Assembly (NCBI RefSeq): GCF_013167895.1
Contig: NZ_BLWC01000001.1
Span: forward strand, 1,488,001-1,552,000
Direction: 5' to 3'
Source: Streptomyces fulvorobeus
Lineage (GTDB): Bacteria > Actinomycetota > Actinomycetes > Streptomycetales > Streptomycetaceae
Length of the DNA stretch: 64,000 nucleotides
Under the pieces are notes generated by a model. It saw only the letters and a program-made list of their open reading frames with translations, was not told the origin of the DNA and made no database searches. Of the stretch, positions 9,012 to 15,753 are shown piece by piece. Numbering within the stretch: the stretch's first letter is position 1; the number at the start of each line of letters is the position of its first letter. The translations under genes were made by a program, and so were the position numbers.

Positions 9012-10934
9012 GTGGACACGACCCTCCAGGACCCCGTGATCGGGCAGCTGCTCGACGGCCGCTATCGCGTCGACGCGCGGATCGCGGTCGGCGGCATGGC
9101 CACGGTCTACCGGGCCATGGACACCCGGCTCGACCGGGTGCTCGCGCTCAAGGTGATGCACCCGGCCCTGGCGACCGACGCCTCGTTCGTCGAGCGCTTC
9201 ATCCGCGAGGCGAAGTCCGTGGCCCGGCTCGCGCACCCCAACATCGTCGCGGTCTTCGACCAGGGCGCCCAGGGGGCGTACGTCTACCTGGCGATGGAGT
9301 ACGTCGCGGGGTGCACCCTGCGGGACGTCCTGCGCGAGCGCGGCGCCCTGCGGCCCCGGGCGGCGCTGGACATCATGGAGCCCGTCCTGGCCGCCCTCGG
9401 CGCCGCGCACCGCGCGGGCCTCGTGCACCGCGACATGAAGCCGGAGAACGTCCTGATAGGGGACGACGGCCGGGTGAAGGTCGCCGACTTCGGGCTCGTA
9501 CGGGCTGTCGGCACCGCCACCGAGACCACCGGCTCGCTCCTGGGCACCGTGTCGTATCTCGCACCTGAGCAGATCGAGCACGGAACGGCCGACACGCGGG
9601 CCGATGTGTACGCGTGCGGGGTCGTCCTCTACGAGATGCTGACGGGCGGCAGACCGCACACCGGGAGCACCGCCGCACAGGTCATCCACCAGCACCTCAA
9701 CCAGGACGTCCCCGCCCCGTCCGCGGCCGTGCCCGGGCTCCCGGTGGAGCTGGACGACCTGGTGGCCGCTGCCACCGCCCGCGACCCCGGGGTGCGCCCG
9801 AGGGACGCGGTGCTCCTGCTGGCCGAGGCGAGGACGTGCCGGGACGCGCTCAGCGAGGAGCAGCTGGACGCCAGCCCCCCGCAGGCGCGCGGCGAGGAGC
9901 ACGACGCCGCCGACGACCGTACGAGCGTGATCCCGCGCGCGCTCCCGGCCGGCCAGGGCACCACCCACCACACCAGCCGCCTGGAGATGCCGGTGCCGGC
10001 GCCCCGGCGGACCGGTCCCGGCCGGCTCCGCCTCTTCGGCGGGAGTCCCCGGCGCGCGACCGCCGCCGTCCTCGCCGCCGTCCTGCTGGTGCTGGGCGTG
10101 GGCACGGGTGTCTGGTACATCAACTCCGGCCAGTTCACCCGGGTCCCCTCACTGCTCGGGCAGAGCCAGGAGACCGCTGAGCAGCGGCTCCGGGACGCGG
10201 GTCTCGACGTGCGGCGCGTCGACCGCGCGTACAGCGACACCGCCGCCCGCGGCATGGTGATGAGCAGCGATCCCGGTTCCGGCGAGCGCATCCGGGGCAA
10301 CGACTCGGTGCGGCTCGTCGTCTCCCGGGGGCCGGAGACGGTCGACGTGCCCGGTCTCCGGGGCGTCGCCCTCGGCGAAGCCAGGCGCGATCTGAAGGAG
10401 GCGGGGCTGGCGGCCGGGACGGTGACCCGGGAGTTCAGCGGGGACGTGGCGCGGGGCGCAGTGGTCCGTACGGTCCCCGGGGCGGGTACCGAGCGCCGCT
10501 CCGGGTCCGCCGTCGCCCTGGTCGTCAGCAAGGGCAGCCCGATCGCCGTCCCGGACGTCAGCGGTCTCTCCGTCGATGAGGCCACCGCCGTCCTGGAGGA
10601 GGCGGGGCTCAGGGCCGAGGCCAGGCCCGGCCGGGTGCACTCCTCCGAAGTGGCGGGGGATGTCAGCGAGCAGTCACCCGCGGAGGGCGCGGAGGCCGCC
10701 GAGGGCGACGTGGTGGAGCTCACGGTCTCCAAGGGGCCGCGGATGCTCGACGTGCCGGACGTCACGGGCAAGGACGTGGACGAGGCCAGGAGCACACTGG
10801 AAGAGGCGGGCTTCGAGGTCGAGGTCGACCGGCCGTTCCTGTCGTTCAGCGACACCGTCGAGAAGCAGTCCGTCGAGGGCGGCGGACAGGCCGCCGAGGG
10901 CTCCACGATCACGATCAGGACCAGGGGACTGTAG
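9012..10934 (+). CDS. transmembrane Ser/Thr kinase with four PASTA repeats
   Basis: A 640-residue PknB-type receptor kinase. The cytoplasmic kinase domain spans residues 18-280, with the glycine loop VGGMATVYRA, ATP Lys47, Glu66, catalytic HRDMKPEN (Asp141), DFG (Asp159) and the APE motif in YLAPEQIEHG. A juxtamembrane linker leads to one transmembrane helix (about 349-370). Four extracellular PASTA repeats fill the rest, beginning with VPSLLGQSQETAEQRL, VPGLRGVALGEARRDL, VPDVSGLSVDEATAVL and VPDVTGKDVDEARSTL. PASTA domains bind peptidoglycan or lipid II fragments, so this should sense cell-wall state. The start is a GTG. No phosphatase or division genes are adjacent, unlike pknB proper. Confidence 0.95.
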   Translation: MDTTLQDPVIGQLLDGRYRVDARIAVGGMATVYRAMDTRLDRVLALKVMHPALATDASFVERFIREAKSVARLAHPNIVAVFDQGAQGAYVYLAMEYVAGCTLRDVLRERGALRPRAALDIMEPVLAALGAAHRAGLVHRDMKPENVLIGDDGRVKVADFGLVRAVGTATETTGSLLGTVSYLAPEQIEHGTADTRADVYACGVVLYEMLTGGRPHTGSTAAQVIHQHLNQDVPAPSAAVPGLPVELDDLVAAATARDPGVRPRDAVLLLAEARTCRDALSEEQLDASPPQARGEEHDAADDRTSVIPRALPAGQGTTHHTSRLEMPVPAPRRTGPGRLRLFGGSPRRATAAVLAAVLLVLGVGTGVWYINSGQFTRVPSLLGQSQETAEQRLRDAGLDVRRVDRAYSDTAARGMVMSSDPGSGERIRGNDSVRLVVSRGPETVDVPGLRGVALGEARRDLKEAGLAAGTVTREFSGDVARGAVVRTVPGAGTERRSGSAVALVVSKGSPIAVPDVSGLSVDEATAVLEEAGLRAEARPGRVHSSEVAGDVSEQSPAEGAEAAEGDVVELTVSKGPRMLDVPDVTGKDVDEARSTLEEAGFEVEVDRPFLSFSDTVEKQSVEGGGQAAEGSTITIRTRGL

Positions 10935-10940
10935 ATCCAC

Positions 10941-11804
10941 ATGCGAAACCCGGTAGGCGCTCACGTCCTGGTGGCAGGCGGACTGGCCAAGGTCGGCCTC
11001 GAACACGCCCGCGAGCTGAGCGCGGAGGCCGTCCAGGTCTTCGTCGCCAACCCGCGCGGCTGGGCGACGCCGGCCGGGAACCCGGCACAGGACGAGCTGT
11101 TCCGCGCGGAGTGCGGGGCCCGCTCGATACCGGCGTACGTCCATGCCCCGTATCTGATCAACTTCGGCTCGCACACGGAGGCCACCGTGGAGCGGTCCGT
11201 CGAGTCGTTGCGCCACTCCCTGCGCAGGGCCAGGGAGATCGGCGCGCTGGGTGTCGTGGTGCACACGGGTTCGGCGACCGGCGGAAGGCCCCGGGCCGAG
11301 GCCCTCGCACAGGTCCGCAGGCACATGCTGCCGCTGCTCGACGAGCTGACGCACGACGGCGACCCGTATCTGCTCCTGGAGTCGACGGCCGGGCAGGGGT
11401 CCTCGCTCTGCTCGCGGACCTGGGAGTTCGGCCCGTACTTCGAGGCGCTGGACTCCCATCCCCGACTGGGCGTCTGCCTGGACACCTGTCACATCCACGC
11501 GGCGGGGCACGATCTGGCCGGCCCCGAGGGCATGCGCCGGACCCTGGATCTGCTGGTGGAGACCGTGGGCGAGGGCCGGCTGAAACTGATCCACGCCAAT
11601 GACTCCAAGGAAGCGGCGGGGGCGCACAAGGACCGGCACGAGAACATCGGCGCGGGCCACATCGGCGCGGAGCCGTTCCGTGAGCTGTTCTCGCACCCGG
11701 CGACCGAAGGCGTACCCCTGGTCATCGAGACGCCCGGCGGCAAGGAGAAGCATGCGGCGGACGTGGCGCGGCTGAAGGAGCTGCGCACTGCCGCGAACGC
11801 CTGA
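10941..11804 (+). CDS. nfo: deoxyribonuclease IV (AP endonuclease, Nfo family)
   Basis: A 287-residue xylose-isomerase-like TIM barrel of the Nfo family, which cuts 5' to abasic sites in base-excision repair. Metal-binding motifs are visible: GAHV at the N-terminus, PAYVHAPYLINFGS, VVVHTGS, LLLESTAGQG, VCLDTCHIHAAGHD, LIHANDSK, the RHENIGAGHIG signature and a final PLVIETPGG. The ATG lies 6 bp after the kinase stop, so the two are probably cotranscribed. Confidence 0.95.
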   Translation: MRNPVGAHVLVAGGLAKVGLEHARELSAEAVQVFVANPRGWATPAGNPAQDELFRAECGARSIPAYVHAPYLINFGSHTEATVERSVESLRHSLRRAREIGALGVVVHTGSATGGRPRAEALAQVRRHMLPLLDELTHDGDPYLLLESTAGQGSSLCSRTWEFGPYFEALDSHPRLGVCLDTCHIHAAGHDLAGPEGMRRTLDLLVETVGEGRLKLIHANDSKEAAGAHKDRHENIGAGHIGAEPFRELFSHPATEGVPLVIETPGGKEKHAADVARLKELRTAANA

Positions 11805-11807
11805 GGA

Positions 11808-11824
11808 ATACCCCCGAGGGGTAT
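11808..11824 (+). promoter_or_regulatory. CsoR-like palindrome upstream of the DUF4396 gene
   Basis: ATACCCCCGAGGGGTAT is a 7+7 inverted repeat with a 3-base centre, starting four bases after the nfo stop and 49 bases before the DUF4396 start. It has the ATACCCC...GGGGTAT layout known for operators of the CsoR/RcnR/CstR (DUF156) repressors, which respond to copper, nickel/cobalt or sulfur species. No such repressor gene is in the window, so the assignment is by pattern only. Confidence 0.5.
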
Positions 11825-11872
11825 GTGGTTCTCCTGGTCGACAGACCCTCTCTCCGGCTTGGGGGGAAGACC

Positions 11873-12379
11873 ATGCGGCACGACCACGACATCCACCGCG
11901 GTGCCCGCCCGGACCACGCGGACGCGGGGCCCGCGCGCCCCCGAGCGAGCTGGGCCACGGCCGCCCGGGCCACGCTGCACTGCCTCACCGGCTGCGCCAT
12001 CGGCGAGATCCTGGGCATGGTGATCGGCACCGCCCTCGGCTGGGGCGACATGGCGACGATGGCGCTCGCGATCACCCTCGCCTTCCTCTTCGGTTACGCG
12101 CTGACCCTGCGCGGCGTCCTGAAGGCCGGCGTCGGCTTCCGCACGGCCTTCCGCGTCGCCCTGGCCGCCGACACCCTCTCGATCGCCGTCATGGAACTGA
12201 TCGACAACGGGGTGCTCGGCCTCTGGCCCGGGGCGATGGACGCCCACCTGACGGACGCGATGTTCTGGATCGCCCTGGCCATCGCACTGACGGCCGCTTT
12301 CGTCATCACGGTTCCGGTCAACAAGTGGATGATCGGCCGCGGCAGGGGCCACGCCGTGGTGCACCGGTACCACCACTGA
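11873..12379 (+). CDS. DUF4396 membrane protein with His-rich ends
   Basis: 168 residues. A His/Asp-rich N-terminus (MRHDHDIHRGARPDHAD) leads to a conserved core TLHCLTGCAIGEILGMVIG, with further hydrophobic segments (MALAITLAFLFGYAL, the segment around GVGFRTAFRVALAAD, and FWIALAIALTAAFVITVP). The C-terminus is again His-rich (VVHRYHH). This matches DUF4396, whose function is unknown to me. The ATG at 11873 follows GGGGGGAAG; an upstream in-frame start at 11825 has no such site. The His clusters, the conserved His-Cys-Cys core and the CsoR-like operator suggest a metal-handling role, which is inference. Confidence 0.75.
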   Translation: MRHDHDIHRGARPDHADAGPARPRASWATAARATLHCLTGCAIGEILGMVIGTALGWGDMATMALAITLAFLFGYALTLRGVLKAGVGFRTAFRVALAADTLSIAVMELIDNGVLGLWPGAMDAHLTDAMFWIALAIALTAAFVITVPVNKWMIGRGRGHAVVHRYHH

Positions 12380-12397
12380 CGGCGAAGAGCCCCCGGC

Positions 12398-13030
12398 TCA
12401 GAGCTCGGGCCCGTCCCCGGGCTCCTCCTGGTAGGAGTAACGCTGCTCGCTCCAGGGGTCACCGATGTTGTGATAGCCGCGCTCTTCCCAGAAACCCCGG
12501 CGGTCGGCGGTCATGTACTCGATACCGCGGACCCACTTGGGGCCCTTCCAGGCGTAGAGGTGCGGCACGACCAGCCGCACGGGGAAACCGTGTTCGGCGG
12601 TGAGCAGGTCGCCGTCCTTGTGCGTGGCGAACACGGTCCGCTCCGCGGCGAAGTCCTCCAGGCGGAGGTTGGAGCTGAAGCCGTACTCGGCCCACACCAT
12701 CACATGGGTGACGCCGGCCGCGGGCGGCGCCAGCTCCAGGATTCGGCGGGCGAGGACCCCGCCCCACTCGGCGCCGACCATGCTGAACTTCGTCACGCAG
12801 TGCAGATCCGCGACGACCGAGGAGAAGGGGAGAGCCGTGAACTCCTGGTGGTTCCAGCAGCGCTTCCCGCCGTCCGCCGTGGCCCCGAAGACCCGGAACT
12901 CCCAGCGGTCGGGCTTGAACTTGGGTACGGGCCCGTAGTGGGTGACCGGCCAGCCGCGCTGCAGGCGCTGCCCCGGCGGAAGCTCGGACTGCCCTGATTC
13001 GCTGTATTCCCGGCTTTCCGGCTGACCCAT
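12398..13030 (-). CDS. sulfite-oxidase-like molybdopterin oxidoreductase
   Basis: A 210-residue protein with only the molybdopterin-binding SUOX fold. It has RGWPVTHYGPVPKFKPDRWEFRVFG near the N-terminus, then ADLHCVTKFS, where Cys78 is the expected Mo ligand. HVMVWAEYGFSSNL, AEHGFPVRLVVPHLYAWKGPKWV and FWEERGYH follow, all typical of the MsrP/sulfite oxidase catalytic domain. There is no Tat signal and no haem or dimerisation domain, so it is a short cytoplasmic-looking version. The physiological substrate is unknown. Confidence 0.85.
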   Translation of the reverse strand: MGQPESREYSESGQSELPPGQRLQRGWPVTHYGPVPKFKPDRWEFRVFGATADGGKRCWNHQEFTALPFSSVVADLHCVTKFSMVGAEWGGVLARRILELAPPAAGVTHVMVWAEYGFSSNLRLEDFAAERTVFATHKDGDLLTAEHGFPVRLVVPHLYAWKGPKWVRGIEYMTADRRGFWEERGYHNIGDPWSEQRYSYQEEPGDGPEL

Positions 13031-13184
13031 GCCTCCATGGTGACAGACAGGCAGGGGTGGTTATGACCAGGGCAGACCCGATTCGGGCAACTCGTACTAA
13101 GCATGCACTTACTGGACGGTCGGCATGCGCAGTGCGAGGATGCGGCCAACTTGCCCAGTACACCGGTTGGAAGGAGCCTGTGCC

Positions 13185-13664
13185 ATGCAGGGCGACCCCG
13201 AGGTCCTCGAGTTCCTGAACGAACAGCTGACCGCCGAGCTGACCGCCATCAACCAGTACTTCCTGCACGCCAAGATGCAGGACAACTTCGGCTGGACGAA
13301 ACTCGCCAAGTACACCAGGGCAGAGTCGTTCGACGAGATGAAGCACGCCGAGATCCTGACCGACCGCATTCTGTTCCTCGACGGCCTGCCCAACTACCAG
13401 CGGCTCTTCCACGTACGGGTCGGCCAGACGGTCACCGAGATGTTCCAGGCGGACCGGCAGGTCGAGGTCGAGGCGATCGACCGCCTCAAGCGGGGCATCG
13501 AGCTGATGCGCAACAAGGGCGACATCACGTCCGCGAACATCTTCGAGTCGATCCTGGCGGACGAGGAGCACCACATCGACTATCTCGACACCCAGCTGGA
13601 ACTGGTCGAGAAGCTCGGCGAGCCGCTCTACATCGCGCAGCTGATCGAGCAGCCGGAGGGCTGA
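13185..13664 (+). CDS. bfr: bacterioferritin
   Basis: 159 residues, the standard Bfr length. It forms the 24-subunit iron-storage shell. All ferroxidase ligands are present: Glu18, Glu51 and His54, Glu94, Glu127 and His130. Met52 (DEMKHAE) is the axial ligand for the inter-subunit haem. AAGGAG precedes the ATG at 13185; an upstream in-frame start at 13125 would add residues not found in the family. It converges on bfd with an 8-bp gap, placing the iron store and its release partner tail to tail. Confidence 0.97.
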   Translation: MQGDPEVLEFLNEQLTAELTAINQYFLHAKMQDNFGWTKLAKYTRAESFDEMKHAEILTDRILFLDGLPNYQRLFHVRVGQTVTEMFQADRQVEVEAIDRLKRGIELMRNKGDITSANIFESILADEEHHIDYLDTQLELVEKLGEPLYIAQLIEQPEG

Positions 13665-13672
13665 GCCGGGGC

Positions 13673-13951
13673 TCAGGCGACGTCGGAGAGCCGGACGTCC
13701 GGGGAGGCGGTGACGACGGCCGCGGCACCCAGGGAACCGGCCACCGACTCCTGCTTCTGGTCGAGCAGCTCGCGGCGCGGGCAGTCGCCGCGGCCCAGCA
13801 GCGCCTGGATCCGGCGGACGCAGCCACCGCAGTCCGTACCGGCCTTGCAGGCGGAGGCTATCTGCCGGGGCGTGCACGCACCGGCGTCCGCATGCTGCTT
13901 GACCTGCTGTTCGGTCACTCCGAAACACGAGCAGACGTACACGCGGTTCAC
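13673..13951 (-). CDS. bfd: bacterioferritin-associated ferredoxin (BFD-like [2Fe-2S])
   Basis: A 92-residue protein whose first 50 residues are a BFD-like [2Fe-2S] domain with ligands in CSCFGVTE and CGGCV. In other bacteria Bfd passes electrons to bacterioferritin to reduce and release stored iron. The extension after about residue 60 is not part of the domain and ends in a low-complexity Ala/Val stretch. The GTG start has GGGAGG upstream. An iron box lies about 40 bp before the start, so the gene should be induced in iron limitation. Confidence 0.9.
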   Translation of the reverse strand: MNRVYVCSCFGVTEQQVKQHADAGACTPRQIASACKAGTDCGGCVRRIQALLGRGDCPRRELLDQKQESVAGSLGAAAVVTASPDVRLSDVA

Positions 13952-13989
13952 CTCCCGCCGGGGTCGATCGCGGAGCCGCCCCGATCGTT

Positions 13990-14008
13990 CGGTGAGGCTA
14001 ACCTAACC
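13990..14008 (-). promoter_or_regulatory. DmdR/DtxR-type iron box upstream of bfd
   Basis: CGGTGAGGCTAACCTAACC on the plus strand matches the Streptomyces iron-box consensus (TTAGGTTAGGCTCACCTAA, read on the other strand) with a few mismatches. It lies 39-57 bp upstream of the bfd start, where a promoter operator is expected. Confidence 0.75.
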
Positions 14009-14047
14009 TTACCCGCCGCGCCTTGCGGGTAAAAGCCCCGGAACGGC

Positions 14048-14084
14048 CTGTGGGGCACGGATCACATCGATCCGTGCCCCACAG
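14048..14084 (-). terminator. hairpin terminator after aroF
   Basis: A perfect 16-bp stem (14048-14063 / 14069-14084) with loop ACATC lies 20 bp beyond the DAHP synthase stop. It separates that transcript from the bfd promoter. Confidence 0.8.
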
Positions 14085-14103
14085 TCGTACTGCCCGGTGG
14101 CCC

Positions 14104-15453
14104 CTACTGGGCGCGGTACATCTCAGCGACGAGGAACGCCAGGTCGAGGGATTGGCTGCGGTTGAGGCGCGGGTCGCAGGCCGTCTCGTAACGCTGGTGC
14201 AGGTCGTCCACGAAGATCTCGTGGCCGCCGCCGACGCACTCGGTGACATCGTCACCGGTGAGCTCGACGTGGATGCCGCCCGGGTGGGTGCCGAGGCCCT
14301 TGTGCACCTCGAAGAAGCCCTTGACCTCGTCGAGGACGTCGTCGAAGCGCCGGGTCTTGTGGCCGGACGCGGCCTCGAAGGTGTTGCCGTGCATCGGGTC
14401 CGTCACCCAGGCCACGGTGGCACCGGAGGCGGTGACCTTCTCGACCAGCTCGGGGAGCTTGTCGCGGACCTTGTCGGCGCCCATGCGGACGATGAAGGTC
14501 AGCCGGCCCGGCTCGCGGTCGGGGTCGAGGCGGTCGATGTAGCCGAGCGCCTGGTCGACGGTGCTCGTCGGACCGAGCTTGATGCCGATCGGGTTGCTGA
14601 TCTTCGAGGCGAACTCGATGTGCGCGCCGTCCATCTGGCGGGTGCGCTCACCGATCCACACCATGTGGCCCGAGGTGTCGTACAGCTTGCCGGTGCGCGA
14701 GTCGGTGCGGGTCAGCGCCGTCTCGTAGTCCAGCAGCAGTGCCTCGTGGGAGGCGTAGAACTCCACCGCCTTGAACTCGGCCGGGTCGGTGCCGCACGCC
14801 TTCATGAAGTTCAGCGCGTTGTCGATCTCGCGGGCCAGCTGTTCGTAGCGCTGCCCCGAGGGCGAGGACCTCACGAAGTCCTGGTTCCAGGCGTGCACCT
14901 GGCGCAGGTCGGCGTATCCGCCGGTGGTGAAGGCGCGGACCAGGTTCAGCGTGGAGGCGGACGCGTGGTACATCTGCTTCAGCCGCTGGGGGTCCGGGAT
15001 CCGGGCGGCCTCGGTGAAGGCGAAGCCGTTGACGGAGTCGCCGCGGTAGGTCGGCAGGGTCACGCCGTCGCGGGTCTCGGTCGACTTGGAGCGCGGCTTG
15101 GAGTACTGGCCGGCGATCCGGCCGATCTTCACCACCGGGACGGAGGCCGCGTAGGTGAGGACGGCGCTCATCTGGAGCAGCGTCTTCAGTTTGGCCCGGA
15201 TGTGCTCGGCCGACACGGCGTCGAACGCCTCGGCGCAGTCGCCGCCCTGCAGCAGGAACGCCTCGCCCTTGGCGACGGCTCCCATACGGGCACGCAGCTG
15301 GTCGCACTCGCCGGCGAAGACGAGAGGCGGATACGACTCGAGGTCCGCGAGCACATCGCGCAGGGCCTCGGAGTCGGGGTACTCGGGCTGCTGCGCCGCG
15401 GGAAGGTCTCGCCAGGTCGCCTTGTCGGCGACGCTCAGGGATTCAGCTTTCAC
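14104..15453 (-). CDS. aroF: class II DAHP synthase (3-deoxy-7-phosphoheptulonate synthase)
   Basis: 449 residues from the GTG at 15453. It catalyses the first step of the shikimate pathway from PEP and erythrose 4-phosphate. It is the plant-like class II type: WRDLPAAQQPEYPD, LVFAGECDQLR, LLQGGDCAEAF, GRIAGQYSKPRS, TYRGDSVNGF, FYASHEALLLDYE, THPGGIHVELTGDDVTECVGG and a final DPRLNRSQSLDLAFLVAEMY. The frame is open to 15648, but family similarity begins near the GTG codons at 15453/15459, neither with a good Shine-Dalgarno. It diverges from the attenuated trpEG gene, placing entry and a branch point of aromatic synthesis back to back. Confidence 0.93.
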   Translation of the reverse strand: MKAESLSVADKATWRDLPAAQQPEYPDSEALRDVLADLESYPPLVFAGECDQLRARMGAVAKGEAFLLQGGDCAEAFDAVSAEHIRAKLKTLLQMSAVLTYAASVPVVKIGRIAGQYSKPRSKSTETRDGVTLPTYRGDSVNGFAFTEAARIPDPQRLKQMYHASASTLNLVRAFTTGGYADLRQVHAWNQDFVRSSPSGQRYEQLAREIDNALNFMKACGTDPAEFKAVEFYASHEALLLDYETALTRTDSRTGKLYDTSGHMVWIGERTRQMDGAHIEFASKISNPIGIKLGPTSTVDQALGYIDRLDPDREPGRLTFIVRMGADKVRDKLPELVEKVTASGATVAWVTDPMHGNTFEAASGHKTRRFDDVLDEVKGFFEVHKGLGTHPGGIHVELTGDDVTECVGGGHEIFVDDLHQRYETACDPRLNRSQSLDLAFLVAEMYRAQ

Positions 15454-15606
15454 GATCACGCCCGCAAGACTACGGGGTCCCCGCCCTCCGGCGGCCCCTC
15501 GCTCGCCTGATGAGACAGACCGTCCGAAGTCGCCGGTGGGCGGCATCCGCGCCACGCGTGCGGGAGAGCGCTCCGGCACGGCCCGCCGTGCGCTACGATC
15601 CACGGC

Positions 15607-15663
15607 ATGTTCGCGCCGACGATCCAGAACTGGTGGTGGACCGCTCATCCGGCGGCCCGCTGA
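15607..15663 (+). CDS. trpL: Trp leader peptide
   Basis: An 18-residue ORF, MFAPTIQNWWWTAHPAAR, with three consecutive TGG codons at 15631-15639. It is followed by overlapping RNA hairpins and then the anthranilate synthase start at 15754. This is the classic attenuation arrangement, in which ribosome stalling at the Trp codons reports charged tRNA-Trp. A closely similar leader before Streptomyces trpE genes is known. It is too short for standard gene calling. Confidence 0.93.
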   Translation: MFAPTIQNWWWTAHPAAR

Positions 15664-15710
15664 CTCATCGCGCGTACAGACTTCGCGAAGGCCGCCCGAG
15701 GGGCGGCCTT
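15651..15710 (+). terminator. Trp attenuator: antiterminator and terminator hairpins
   Basis: The terminator is a perfect 10-bp stem, AAGGCCGCCC (15688-15697) and GGGCGGCCTT (15701-15710), with loop GAG, followed by a pyrimidine-rich CTCTGCGTTTC. GGCGGCC at 15651-15657, just after the Trp codons, is exactly complementary to GGCCGCC at 15690-15696 inside the terminator's 5' arm. Stalling at the Trp codons would favour that antiterminator and let transcription reach trpEG. Confidence 0.88.
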
Positions 15711-15753
15711 CTCTGCGTTTCGGGACCGTTCCTCCTCATCGGAAGGAACACCC

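Noticed and set aside
13101..13131. Two GCATGC copies upstream of bfr as an operator
   Set aside because: Short six-base palindromes can occur by chance and no regulator pattern fits.
14023..15510. Long plus-strand open frame across the DAHP synthase
   Set aside because: It mirrors the real gene; the minus-strand product has the full class II DAHP synthase motif set.
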